Assembly (NCBI GenBank): GCA_046051225.1
Contig: JBJOOR010000016.1
Location: 1 to 64,000, forward strand
DNA from: CAIODY01 sp046051225
Lineage (GTDB): Bacteria; Bacteroidota; Bacteroidia; Chitinophagales; CAIODY01
Length of the DNA: 64,000 nucleotides
Reading direction: 5' to 3'
The notes under the pieces are model-generated. The model made no database searches, was not told the DNA's origin, and saw nothing but the letters and a program-made list of their open reading frames with translations. The position numbers and the translations under genes are program-made. Positions 18,186 to 26,934 of this stretch are shown one piece after another. Numbering within the stretch: position 1 is the first letter of the stretch; every line of letters starts with the position of its first letter.

Positions 18186-19094
18186 ATGAAAAAAATTATT
18201 ACACTTTCTTTCGTCACATTTTTACTGCTTGTTGGCAATGCAAATGCACAAATTCCTAATGCAAGTTTTGAAAATGTTTTATCAAATGGCTTGTTATCAA
18301 ATTGGAAGCCACCCCTTTTGGTACTCACTATTACAATTGATTCTAATGGTATTTCGCATACCGATTCATTATCCAGTTTTTCATTTTATCAAATCACAAA
18401 TGATGCACACAGCGGTAATAAAGCTTTAGAGTTGCATAATATTTATAATTATACCCAACAAATAAATTATGCTGCCAGCATTTCAGTAGGCAACGATTCA
18501 GATTCGTATTCATCATTTTCAAATTCAATTCAATTAACTGAACAGCCTGGTGAGTTTAATTTTTACTACAAATATTTTCCAATAAATAATGATTCAGCTT
18601 ATGCTCATGCTGATATTTTTGATTCATTAGGAAATTTAATTGGCGATGCCAATATTATATTATCGGGTACGGTAAATACCTATTCTAAAGCTACTGCAAG
18701 TATAAATTATACGATAAATGCCACTGCAAAATCTGCTATGTTAAATATTGCAACTTCGCTTCCAAATTCAACTAATTCGCATTTTGGAACAAGGCTTTTA
18801 ATAGATGATATTTCATTTAAAAAATCAACTGTAGGTATTCAAAATATTAATGTTGATGCAGGTATAAACATTTTTCCAAACCCTGCACAAAATCAAATTG
18901 AAATTAAATCAGAAAATGCAATTCATTCATTTCAAATTAAAAATATTGCTGGTGATGTATTTATTAATTCATCTTTAAATGAATCAAATTCAGCAGCAAT
19001 AAATACGAATAAACTGCCTAATGGAGTTTATATTGTTGAAATAGAACTAAGTAATAAAAAAATGATTTCGAAAAAAATTGTGATTAGCAAATAA
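18186..19094 (+). CDS. T9SS-exported protein, unknown function
   Basis: 302 residues. Signal peptide to ~21 (FLLLVGNANAQ). The mature part, IPNASFENVLSNGLLSNWKP onward, is a beta-sandwich of the kind found in carbohydrate-binding-like or PEP-CTERM-like secreted proteins; the opening 'NasFE...l.nW' pattern is common to such jelly rolls. The C-terminal ~75 residues are a T9SS sorting domain (INIFPNPAQNQIEIKSE ... NGVYIVEIELSNKK). It is a stand-alone gene converging on the minus-strand gene at 19211. The ligand is unknown. Confidence 0.7.
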   Translation: MKKIITLSFVTFLLLVGNANAQIPNASFENVLSNGLLSNWKPPLLVLTITIDSNGISHTDSLSSFSFYQITNDAHSGNKALELHNIYNYTQQINYAASISVGNDSDSYSSFSNSIQLTEQPGEFNFYYKYFPINNDSAYAHADIFDSLGNLIGDANIILSGTVNTYSKATASINYTINATAKSAMLNIATSLPNSTNSHFGTRLLIDDISFKKSTVGIQNINVDAGINIFPNPAQNQIEIKSENAIHSFQIKNIAGDVFINSSLNESNSAAINTNKLPNGVYIVEIELSNKKMISKKIVISK

Positions 19095-19108
19095 ATATTT
19101 TTTTAAAA

Positions 19109-19170
19109 ATGCTTCAACTTGTCATGGCGATGATTCTTTTTCGAAAGTTCGTTATGACAAGTTTAAGCAT
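19109..19170. repeat. Long imperfect inverted repeat between convergent genes
   Basis: 22-nt arms (19109-19130 and 19149-19170) pair with about three mismatches around an 18-nt loop; the core is AACTTGTCAT / ATGACAAGTT. It lies 14 nt after the stop at 19094 and 40 nt from the stop at 19211. It may act as a shared bidirectional terminator or be a REP-like dispersed element. The poly-T tail is weak on both strands. Confidence 0.55.
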
Positions 19171-19210
19171 CCACTAAAAACTTATAGCTAACTACTAAAA
19201 ACTATTCCCT

Positions 19211-21796
19211 CTACTTCCCTCCTACCACACAATCTTTTTTCAGAGTTATTTTTTTTCCAGCAGTATTAAAAAATTCGGCATAAATAACATAGATGCCTTT
19301 TACCGTTTTTCCATTTTCATTATTTGTGCCATCCCATTGAAAAAAGCCTTGCTGTTCAAGTGTTTGAAGGCTTGATATATTTTTAATTAAATTTCCTTCG
19401 GCATCAAACACAGAAATATTAGCACTATAACCTGCTGCATCTAAATTGTAATTAATCAACAACACATCATCTTTTCCATCATTATCTGGCGAAAATATTT
19501 TGGGTTGTAAACTAATAGATGCATCTGTAATTTGTGATGTAATAAATTGCGAATTTTTATAAGCAGGCGTTGCAAAACCCACTACCGATGCGGCACTATG
19601 CCAATTATTTTCATCTTGTGTTTTGGCATCAAACGAAATTCTTTCTAACGAAACACCTTCTTTATCATGTAATAATGCATAATGCCATGAATCGGAATAA
19701 CTTAATGAATCAATTAAAACAGATGCGTTATCATTCAAAATAATTTTTCCATTTGCATCATCATAAGATGGCAACGAAGCCACTTCTATTATTCCATCAG
19801 GATTAGTTGAAGTATAATTTTGCGAAATATTGTCTTTGCTTTCGGTAAGTACAATATATGTTTTTGGAAAGAACAAATAGCCTTCAGCTATCGGCTGTTC
19901 GGTTGTTGTAGCATTCGAAACATATAGTTTTTGTACATCAATAATCTTATCGCTATTGTTGTATAATTCTATAAAATCGCTTCCATAAGGTTTTGGATTA
20001 AATAAAATTTCGTTGATTAAAATATCTTTTGCTTCCATTTTTTCGGGCATCCCAAAATCAAAACTTAATTTATCTGAAATTAAATTACCCGAACAATCCG
20101 TTATGTTTTTTATATCCAATTCATAAATTTTTTTAGCATGAAATGTTAGATTAAAAGTAAGTGCTATAATTTGCCTAGTTGCATCTGTAAATGCAGCAAT
20201 AGTAGGATTTCCGACAGATTGATTTACATTAAAATTAGTAAGATTTGTAATTACATTTTCATCTAACGTTTCATTAAAATATAATTTTAAAGTATTAGAT
20301 GTGGTGGGGAAAATACGAATCAATTTAGGCGAAATTAAATCGGGGTTATTGGCATCAACACTATTTTTTTTACCAGGTGTTCCACCCGAAATATCATTAC
20401 TTGCTTTCCAATTATTAACACCATTGCAAGGATTTTTTGTGTCAATCATTTCTAATGAGTAACCACCATTTTTTTTAATTGCATTAGCATACCAATTACT
20501 ACTATAAAAAATGGAATGAATTATTTTTCCTTTATCATCTTTCAAACTCAAAATATCTGCATCATTATTTAGCGATGGCAATGAAGTTAACGCCACAATA
20601 TTGCCATAAGGCTGCAATGCCGATACAGCATTCAGCGCACATACTATGGCAAAACTATCAGGCTGAATAATAAAATGCGAAGTGATTTGAGTAAATGAAG
20701 ATGAATCAGAAAAACTCCAATTAAATAAATCAATAGTATGCGTTGATGTATTTTTAATTTCTACAAATTCATAATTTGGCAATCCAACTGATGGCGATGG
20801 GTCGGCAAAAATTTCATCAATCACCACATCAAATTGTTTGGGTATATAAAATGAAAAAGGCTGTACAACACCCACCATCATATTTCCAGCAATATCTGTT
20901 ATATTACTGATTGATAAGTTATAATTTTTATTTTGAAATGAATTTAAAAATTGAAGATGAACTAATGATGTATTATTTGCATCTCGAATGGCTGTAATAG
21001 CTCCACCAATGCCATTATCAACTGAATAATTTGCTACATTTTGCGATGAATTTATTTGTACCGATTCATCAAAAATCACATCAATGTGTTTGGCATCAAT
21101 CATTAAAATTTGTTGAACCGTTGGTGGTGTATTATCTACAATATATTTACCTACATACACATCATCAAAATAAAATTTATTGCTTCGAGTTGAGCTATAA
21201 ATACAGTCAAATCCAAAATAAGAAGTTGATGTATGCGTATTATCAAACACAACAAACTCTTGCACAAAATCATTGTTACCAAGTGTATCACTCCACAAAG
21301 TAAAATTACCTGTTAAATCTCGGCGCACTTTAATTCTTAATAAATTGGTAGCTTTACCACAATGACCTTTTACGCCACCTGCTATTTTAGTTTTTATTAG
21401 CCCTGTTTGCTCAAAAAACTCAATAGAATCAACGCTTCCCGTTGTACCCATTTGAATAAAATAGCCATTCAAACTCGATTTTAAATTTTGTTGATTGCTC
21501 ATCAAATAAACTCGTAATTGATTAGATGTACTAGGTGAAAAATCGAGTTTTGTAAAAAATTGCCATTCGGTTGTATCCAACATTGTATTGCTGCTGGCAA
21601 TAAAAGCAGTATCGCTAATCGTGGGTGCATTTAGTTGCAATTGCGATAAAGCATTTATATCAAACTTGGCTGTATCGCCCATCCATGATGGATTTGCGCT
21701 AAAATTACCATCTGTAAATTTATCGTTTATTTGTGCTTCAGTTTTTTTTACCATGAAAAAAAAGAAGCCAGCAAGCAGTACATATTTTATTTTCAT
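19211..21796 (-). CDS. Large T9SS-exported protein with lamin-tail domains and gliding-type C-terminus
   Basis: 861 residues. Signal peptide to ~21 (LLAGFFFFMVKKTEA). A laminin-G/DUF-like beta-sandwich covers ~25-220, an Ig-like domain ~225-320 (PPTVQQILMIDAKHIDVIFDES), a lamin-tail domain ~325-465 (VVIDEIFADPSPSVGLPNYEF), a second Ig-like domain ~480-580 and a second lamin-tail domain ~590-720 (KDILINEILFNPKP). It ends with a CHU_C/FlgD-like sorting domain (PKIFSPDNDGKDDVLLINY ... KGIYVIYAEFFNTAGK), the second class of T9SS C-terminus. The protein is probably anchored on the cell surface. The leader carries a terminator-like hairpin at 21820-21851, so transcription may be attenuated or may start just downstream of it. 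Confidence 0.75.
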   Translation of the reverse strand: MKIKYVLLAGFFFFMVKKTEAQINDKFTDGNFSANPSWMGDTAKFDINALSQLQLNAPTISDTAFIASSNTMLDTTEWQFFTKLDFSPSTSNQLRVYLMSNQQNLKSSLNGYFIQMGTTGSVDSIEFFEQTGLIKTKIAGGVKGHCGKATNLLRIKVRRDLTGNFTLWSDTLGNNDFVQEFVVFDNTHTSTSYFGFDCIYSSTRSNKFYFDDVYVGKYIVDNTPPTVQQILMIDAKHIDVIFDESVQINSSQNVANYSVDNGIGGAITAIRDANNTSLVHLQFLNSFQNKNYNLSISNITDIAGNMMVGVVQPFSFYIPKQFDVVIDEIFADPSPSVGLPNYEFVEIKNTSTHTIDLFNWSFSDSSSFTQITSHFIIQPDSFAIVCALNAVSALQPYGNIVALTSLPSLNNDADILSLKDDKGKIIHSIFYSSNWYANAIKKNGGYSLEMIDTKNPCNGVNNWKASNDISGGTPGKKNSVDANNPDLISPKLIRIFPTTSNTLKLYFNETLDENVITNLTNFNVNQSVGNPTIAAFTDATRQIIALTFNLTFHAKKIYELDIKNITDCSGNLISDKLSFDFGMPEKMEAKDILINEILFNPKPYGSDFIELYNNSDKIIDVQKLYVSNATTTEQPIAEGYLFFPKTYIVLTESKDNISQNYTSTNPDGIIEVASLPSYDDANGKIILNDNASVLIDSLSYSDSWHYALLHDKEGVSLERISFDAKTQDENNWHSAASVVGFATPAYKNSQFITSQITDASISLQPKIFSPDNDGKDDVLLINYNLDAAGYSANISVFDAEGNLIKNISSLQTLEQQGFFQWDGTNNENGKTVKGIYVIYAEFFNTAGKKITLKKDCVVGGK

Positions 21797-21819
21797 TCAT
21801 GAAAAATACAAAACTTATT

Positions 21820-21851
21820 AAAATAAAAAAACAGGTAACAATGTACCTGTT
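21820..21851 (-). terminator. Intrinsic terminator or attenuator upstream of the 861-aa gene
   Basis: An 8-bp perfect stem AACAGGTA/TACCTGTT (21830-21837 and 21844-21851) with a 6-nt loop, followed on the minus strand by TTTTTTATTTT. It ends only 24 nt before the start codon at 21796. Confidence 0.7.
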
Positions 21852-21881
21852 AATTTAAGTTTCAATAGCTTTGTTTAAGTT

Positions 21882-21916
21882 CTGGTTATAAATGCTCTAT
21901 CATCATTTACAACCAG
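21882..21916 (-). ncRNA. Strong hairpin within a possible ~160-nt small RNA or leader
   Basis: A 13-bp stem with one mismatch (CTGGTTGTAAATG / CATTTATAACCAG on the minus strand) and a 9-nt loop, lying between a promoter and a terminator. No known RNA family is recognised. The RNA reading is inferred from the surrounding signals. Confidence 0.35.
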
Positions 21917-21993
21917 TTTAAAAAAGGGATAGTTAAAAGTGAATTCAGTTATTTAAAAGTTTTCATAGTTTTAAATTTTCCGATTTCATGATA

Positions 21994-22024
21994 CAAAGAT
22001 TCATTGAAATGACGCTGAAAACAA
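21994..22024 (-). promoter_or_regulatory. Bacteroidota-type promoter for the small transcription unit
   Basis: TTG at 22024-22022, a 20-nt spacer, then AATCTTTG at 22001-21994 (consensus TAnnTTTG, one mismatch). The expected start is about 21987, roughly 20 nt before the ATG at 21966. Confidence 0.45.
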
Positions 22025-22059
22025 GTACAAAAAAACGACCTTCTACCTACCCATTTTTA

Positions 22060-22097
22060 TAAAATAAAAGCCCCGATAAAAAATTTATCAGGGCTTT
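22060..22097 (-). terminator. Terminator of the hybrid histidine kinase gene
   Basis: The stem AAAGCCCxGATAAA / TTTATCxGGGCTTT has one mismatch and is followed by TTTTATTTTAT on the minus strand. It begins 43 nt after the stop at 22140. Confidence 0.75.
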
Positions 22098-22139
22098 ATA
22101 AAATAACTTTGCCTTTAATTCTTCCTTTTTTTAAACAGG

Positions 22140-25100
22140 TTAAATAAGTTGAATTATTTTTTTGTACAGATCGGCAGGATTAAATGGCTTGCTGATGTAA
22201 TCATTCATGCCATCTTTTAATAGCTTTTCTTTATCATTTTCCATTGCCACAGCTGTAAGTGCAATAATTGGAATACACTGTAACGAAATATCTTGATGCT
22301 CACGAATAGCCTTAGTAGCGGCTATTCCATCCATTACTGGCATTTGAATATCCATCAATATTAAATCATAACTCGAATTCAAATTTATTTTTTCTAAAGC
22401 AATTTTACCATTTTCGGCAGTATCTACAATAGCATTCCATTTTTCTAAAAATTTTGTAGCAATTAGTTGATTAAATGGATTGTCTTCTACTAATAGAATT
22501 CTTTTGCCTGCAATTTTTGTATTGTTATAGTCATTAAAATTATTGATAGGTAATAGTTTTTCGAACGAAATAACAAAATCTATATCAAAATAAAAAGTAG
22601 TGCCTTTACCAATATCACTATCGATAAAAATTTTACTATTATGAAGTTCAACCAATCGCTTTGTAATAGTTAATCCTAATCCTGTGCCACCATATTTTCT
22701 AGTAGTATCAGAATTAGCTTGCGAAAAACTATCAAATATTGATTGATGCTTTTCAACTGGAATACCAATACCACTATCGGCTATTTCAAACCTAATTTTT
22801 ACTGATTCGTTAGATGTTTGAATAGCTCGTATGGAAATATCTACAAATCCTATTTCGGTAAATTTAATTGCATTGGATACTAAATTGTTTAGTATTTGCG
22901 AAATACGTGTAGGATCGCCAAGCAGTTGATGCGGAATACTTTCATCAATAATTGAATTTATTTTTATTCCTTTTTCATCGGCTTTAAATTGATAACTATT
23001 TTTTAAATTATTTACCATTATTGGCAAATCGAAAGTTATTTTTTCAAGATTCACTTTGCCCGATTCAATTTTACTAAAATCTAAAATATCATTTACTAAC
23101 ATTAATAAGTTTTCTGCTGCAAATTTTAATGTGTTTAATTCTTGAATTTGATTGTCTCTAGGATTGTCCATCAATAAAATATTCGTCATGCCAATTACTG
23201 CATTAAGCGGCGTTCTAACTTCATGGCTCATTATGCTAGCAAATTGTTGTTTTTCTAAAGCTGCTTCTTCGGCTTTTTCTTTTGCGCCAATTAGTTCTTG
23301 CTGTTTTTTTCGAATCAAATTTCTATTTAATATTTCACTGGTAATATCTTCACAAACTATTAAATATATTGATTTTCCATGGCGACTTTTGGCTATTCGG
23401 GCTGTTTCTTTTACCCAAATTATTTCGCCAGTTTTTTTTACTTTTCGTATTTCCCATTGCAAAAAATCATTGGATGAATATTTTAGTAATTCTAAATTCT
23501 TCATTGCCTTTTTAGTATCTTCAGTATAAAAAACTTTTGATACATGGTGTCCAACTATTTCATCTTTTGTGTATCCAAAATAATCAATCCCAAATTGATT
23601 AATTGAAATAATAAATCCATTTTCATCTAGTGTAAAATAGATTGTAGGATTGCTATCAAACAATAGTTTAAATTTCTCTTCACTATCCTTCAATGCTGCA
23701 TCTTTCATCCAATCATCCGTTATATCTCTAAATGTGCCATTAAAATTTTTATTGTTTTTTTGATACGAAGTAGGATTGCCAATTAATTCAATATACTTCC
23801 AACTACCATCTTCAAAACATAAATGATTAATAATTTTAAAAGATTGATTTTTCGATGTTGAATCAATAAACGATTGAAAATACTTTTCTCGTAATTTACA
23901 ATTCACAAATTTAAAATAATCTGCTATGTGCAGCTGCTGTGGTATTTTACCATTAATTAGCCTATATGATTCATCTGAAAATTGAATAATTTGATTTTCG
24001 CTATTATATTCCCAAGTACCTGTTTTTAAAATATGATGAGCTTCTTTTAGTCGCTTATCATTTTCTACCATTCGTAATTCTTGTAATTTTTTTTCGGTAA
24101 TATCTCTAAACGTACCAAAAATTTTTGATTGATTTTTTTCTAAAGGCTTGCTTACAAACTCAACATATTTTATGTTACCTTTTTTCGAAATCAACTTTCT
24201 ATCTACATGTATCGAATCTGCTTTTAAAGTTAATTTTGAATAATTTTCTAATGAAATTCCTTTTTCTTCATCAACAACATGACTAAAGTATTCATCAAAT
24301 GAATTAAATTCAATAGGTGTATCATATTCTAATATTTCACTTAATTGTTTCGAATAAAAATATTTTTTATTTGCCAAATCAAATTCCCATGATCCCATCC
24401 TTAAAAGATTCAATGCTTCGGTTAGCTTAGCCTCTGTACTTATATGTATTGCTTCTTCTTCCTTTCGTTTTGTAATATCTCTAAATGTACCAATTACTTT
24501 ATTGCATGTATCAAAATGATAAATTGGCTTACCAGTAATCTCTATATATTTATAATTTCCCTTAGATGTAATAAATGTTCGTTCGATTACAAACGGGGCT
24601 CCACTTATAATATGTTGATGTAAAAGTTGTTTTGCATCTTCAACCGATTCGGGCAATAGCAAACCATAATATTCATCTAATGAAAGTTCAAAACATTTGT
24701 AATCGAATTCAAAAATTTTCGAAAAATCAGAATTTGAGCGAATAACTTTAGTTGGTAAATCCAATGACCAACAATTCATATTTAATATTCTATGAGCTTC
24801 ATTCAACATTTGGTTCATCTCATCCTTATGGCTTTCTTTACTTTTTTTTTCTGTTATATTTTCCGAAAATGTTAGTAAAAGGGTGTTGGATACTTTTACA
24901 AGTTTGGTACTTAACCAATATTCTTTATTATTAAAATCAATTGCATGTTCAATAGTAGATTGTTTGCCTGTGGCTATTACTTGCAATAATTTTTCTGAAA
25001 TATCATTCAGCATTAAATCGGGAAATGCCTGAAATAAATTAATGTTTGGTATATGGTTATTAAAAATGGAATGTTTTATTGCAAAACTATTGGCAAAGCA

Positions 25101-25223
25101 AATTTTAAATTGGGGTGATGTATCAAAATTATTTCCATCGGTTTCTAACGCAACTACATACTCTTGTAATTGGTTAAGATAAAACTTTAACTCGTCGGAA
25201 ATTGATTCAACGGTGAGTTTCAT
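22140..25223 (-). CDS. Multi-PAS hybrid sensor histidine kinase
   Basis: 1027 residues from the ATG at 25223; an in-frame TTG at 25253 is less likely. No transmembrane helix, so a cytoplasmic sensor. Five successive PAS-type domains: a divergent one at ~1-130, then three related PAS/PAC units each ending in GTFRDIT (at about 245, 370 and 500), then a classical PAS at ~515-640 (SEEKFKLLFDSNPTIYF). A HisKA domain follows with phospho-acceptor H667 (IMSHEVRTPLN), then HATPase (N box NAIKFTE; GGTGLGLTIT), and a C-terminal receiver with D958 (LILMDIQMPVMDG) and the K of SKPF. It lacks an output domain and an Hpt, so phosphate must pass to another protein. The three near-identical PAS units suggest internal duplication. 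Confidence 0.9.
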   Translation of the reverse strand: MKLTVESISDELKFYLNQLQEYVVALETDGNNFDTSPQFKICFANSFAIKHSIFNNHIPNINLFQAFPDLMLNDISEKLLQVIATGKQSTIEHAIDFNNKEYWLSTKLVKVSNTLLLTFSENITEKKSKESHKDEMNQMLNEAHRILNMNCWSLDLPTKVIRSNSDFSKIFEFDYKCFELSLDEYYGLLLPESVEDAKQLLHQHIISGAPFVIERTFITSKGNYKYIEITGKPIYHFDTCNKVIGTFRDITKRKEEEAIHISTEAKLTEALNLLRMGSWEFDLANKKYFYSKQLSEILEYDTPIEFNSFDEYFSHVVDEEKGISLENYSKLTLKADSIHVDRKLISKKGNIKYVEFVSKPLEKNQSKIFGTFRDITEKKLQELRMVENDKRLKEAHHILKTGTWEYNSENQIIQFSDESYRLINGKIPQQLHIADYFKFVNCKLREKYFQSFIDSTSKNQSFKIINHLCFEDGSWKYIELIGNPTSYQKNNKNFNGTFRDITDDWMKDAALKDSEEKFKLLFDSNPTIYFTLDENGFIISINQFGIDYFGYTKDEIVGHHVSKVFYTEDTKKAMKNLELLKYSSNDFLQWEIRKVKKTGEIIWVKETARIAKSRHGKSIYLIVCEDITSEILNRNLIRKKQQELIGAKEKAEEAALEKQQFASIMSHEVRTPLNAVIGMTNILLMDNPRDNQIQELNTLKFAAENLLMLVNDILDFSKIESGKVNLEKITFDLPIMVNNLKNSYQFKADEKGIKINSIIDESIPHQLLGDPTRISQILNNLVSNAIKFTEIGFVDISIRAIQTSNESVKIRFEIADSGIGIPVEKHQSIFDSFSQANSDTTRKYGGTGLGLTITKRLVELHNSKIFIDSDIGKGTTFYFDIDFVISFEKLLPINNFNDYNNTKIAGKRILLVEDNPFNQLIATKFLEKWNAIVDTAENGKIALEKINLNSSYDLILMDIQMPVMDGIAATKAIREHQDISLQCIPIIALTAVAMENDKEKLLKDGMNDYISKPFNPADLYKKIIQLI

Positions 25224-25309
25224 ACAAATGGTTGATAGGTTTAGGTTATACAATTATTGCTGCACAATGTTACAGTAATAAACCCCACATTTCTTAGTGG
25301 GTTTTACCT

Positions 25310-25338
25310 AAAAAACTAAGTATAATTACTTAGCTTTT
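25310..25338 (-). terminator. Bidirectional-looking terminator after the cyanophycinase-like gene
   Basis: CTAAGTA/TACTTAG (25316-25322 and 25327-25333) with a 4-nt loop is flanked by T-runs on both strands (AAAAAA before it and CTTTTT after it). It lies about 100 nt after the stop at 25438. A second, weaker hairpin (AAACCCCAC / GTGGGTTT) lies at 25281-25306. Confidence 0.6.
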
Positions 25339-25437
25339 TAAACTTTCATATACTTAATGACAATACAATCTAATTTAAAGTTGCTTATACTCTTATGCTT
25401 TTTATCAACTTTATTTAAATCAACCAATTTTATTTAA

Positions 25438-26319
25438 CTAGCTATTACTTTTTATTTCTTCTTCTACTGCTCTAAATATTCGAGTTGATGTGTTATATCT
25501 AATACCATCACTCATTATATGCACCAACAGATTTGAAAATGCAATGGGTTTACCAAATGATAAATCGCCAATATTATTGTAGCCAATATTTTTTCCATCA
25601 AAAATGTAAACTGCACCACTACCAATGGCAGTAATTTCGCAACCATTTTCAACAATAATTCCGGTATCTTCACTTAAGCCAATACCTATTGCGCCTGGGT
25701 TTGCAGCCACAGCTTGTGCTAATCTTGGGAATCGACCACGTTTATCAAAATGCGAATCAATAATTACATCATGCATAAATCCTAAGCCTGTTGCTATTTT
25801 TACTTCGCCTTTTAAATGCGCCGTAGTTGCATTGCCTTCGTAAATCATGGTATTGCTCATTGCCATTGCACCAGCACTTGTGCCTGCAATTACAAAATGC
25901 TCGTTTTCGTATCTATCTTTTAATATTTTCAAAAAATCGGTACCGCCAAAAAAAGAAGATAATCTTAATTGATTGCCACCTGTAAACATAATGCCATCGC
26001 AGTTTTTCAAGCGTTCAATCATTTCGGGTGTATCTACATCTCGGCGTTCACGAACACGAATATGACCAATATTTTTATAGCCTAATTTACCAAAGGCATC
26101 AGTATAATTTTCAAATACTTCATCAGGAATAGATGATGCAGTAGTTATCACTTCTATTCGTTTTGATTCATCGCCAATAGCATGGGCTATTTTGGTAAGA
26201 ATTCCTAATTCAAAAAATATCATTCTATTTCTTTCAATCACACCTTTTTCTAAATCTGTTCCTTTGTCTTCGGCGCCACCTACAGGAATTAAAATTCCTT
26301 TTATGTTTTTATTATTCAT
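25438..26319 (-). CDS. Cyanophycinase-like serine peptidase (family S51)
   Basis: 293 residues, no signal peptide. S51 signatures are clear: ILIPVGGAEDKG at the start, MFTGGNQLRL (~110-119), the nucleophile elbow AGTSAGAMAMS with Ser148, then IDSHFDKRGRFPRLA (~190-204) and GIGLSEDTGIIVENG (~215). Cyanophycinases release beta-Asp-Arg dipeptides from cyanophycin, a nitrogen reserve. Cyanophycin synthetase is not in this window, and related S51 enzymes cleave other peptides, so the substrate is open. It is transcribed with the minus-strand dtd gene upstream (83-nt gap) or alone; a terminator follows at 25310-25338. Confidence 0.85.
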   Translation of the reverse strand: MNNKNIKGILIPVGGAEDKGTDLEKGVIERNRMIFFELGILTKIAHAIGDESKRIEVITTASSIPDEVFENYTDAFGKLGYKNIGHIRVRERRDVDTPEMIERLKNCDGIMFTGGNQLRLSSFFGGTDFLKILKDRYENEHFVIAGTSAGAMAMSNTMIYEGNATTAHLKGEVKIATGLGFMHDVIIDSHFDKRGRFPRLAQAVAANPGAIGIGLSEDTGIIVENGCEITAIGSGAVYIFDGKNIGYNNIGDLSFGKPIAFSNLLVHIMSDGIRYNTSTRIFRAVEEEIKSNS

Positions 26320-26402
26320 GATTAAGCAAACATAACCACATAAATATTATTACAGAAAAACTATTTTTATTTTTTTCTGCCTATTATAATGTTGATTACT
26401 TT

Positions 26403-26855
26403 TTATTCTTTGTTTTTTGTGTCGATAATTATTGTTACTGGACCATCATTCGTAAGCGATACTTTCATATCGGCTCCAAAAACTCCTGTCTTTATTTTTT
26501 TCTCAAATTTATATTCTAATGTTGTAATAAAATTTTCATACAATGGCACCGCAATAGCTGGTTTTGCTGCATTTATAAAGCTTGGTCTATTACTTCCTTT
26601 AGTTTGTGCATACAATGTAAACTGACTGATTAATAATATTTCGCCATCTATTTGTTGGATAGATAAATTCATTAATCCATCAGCATCTGCAAATATTCTT
26701 AGGTTGATAATTTTATTAGTCAGCCATTCTATATCATCAGTTGTATCATCATTGCCAATGCCCAATAAAATCATGTATCCATTTTTTATTGATGCATAAT
26801 TTTGTTTATTAATTTCTACCGAAGCATTGCTTACTCTTTGAATTACAGCTTTCAT
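26403..26855 (-). CDS. dtd: D-aminoacyl-tRNA deacylase (D-Tyr-tRNA deacylase)
   Basis: 150 residues, the usual length. It hydrolyses D-amino acids from mischarged tRNAs, so it protects translation. Both family motifs are present: SQFTLYA (~78-84), whose Ser-Gln lies in the cross-dimer active site, and TNDGPVTI (~137-144), the Gly-Pro motif that rejects L-amino acids. The N-terminus MKAVIQRVSNASVEI is typical. Cytoplasmic dimer. It lies between GAPDH and the cyanophycinase-like gene on the same strand; the GAPDH terminator separates it from the former. Confidence 0.95.
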   Translation of the reverse strand: MKAVIQRVSNASVEINKQNYASIKNGYMILLGIGNDDTTDDIEWLTNKIINLRIFADADGLMNLSIQQIDGEILLISQFTLYAQTKGSNRPSFINAAKPAIAVPLYENFITTLEYKFEKKIKTGVFGADMKVSLTNDGPVTIIIDTKNKE

Positions 26856-26861
26856 TTTTTT

Positions 26862-26909
26862 ATAAAAAACAAATTCCTTACTTCAACATAAATTGAAATA
26901 AGGAATTTG
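26862..26909 (-). terminator. Terminator of the GAPDH gene
   Basis: A 17-nt stem with one mismatch (26870-26886 pairing with 26893-26909, core CAAATTCCTTA / TAAGGAATTTG), followed by GTTTTTTATA on the minus strand. It starts 26 nt after the GAPDH stop and runs up to the dtd start. Confidence 0.8.
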
Positions 26910-26934
26910 AAATATTGATAACTAAGAATTCAAA

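Larger units (their letters stand above)
21797..22139. other. 343-bp intergenic region holding a compact small transcription unit
   Basis: Between two minus-strand genes. In transcription order it holds the terminator of the hybrid kinase gene (22060-22097), a promoter (22024-21994), a 5-codon ORF starting at 21966 (MKTFK), a strong hairpin (21916-21882) and an intrinsic terminator (21851-21820). The parts together outline a transcript of roughly 160 nt. It could be a small RNA, a leader-peptide gene, or an attenuated 5' leader for the gene at 19211-21796. Confidence 0.5.

Noticed and set aside
21927..21966. Programmed -1 frameshift at U-UUU-AAA in the 5-codon ORF
   Set aside because: The slippery heptamer is real, but the stimulating hairpin is about 35 nt away rather than 5-9, so I keep it only as a remark under the small transcription unit.
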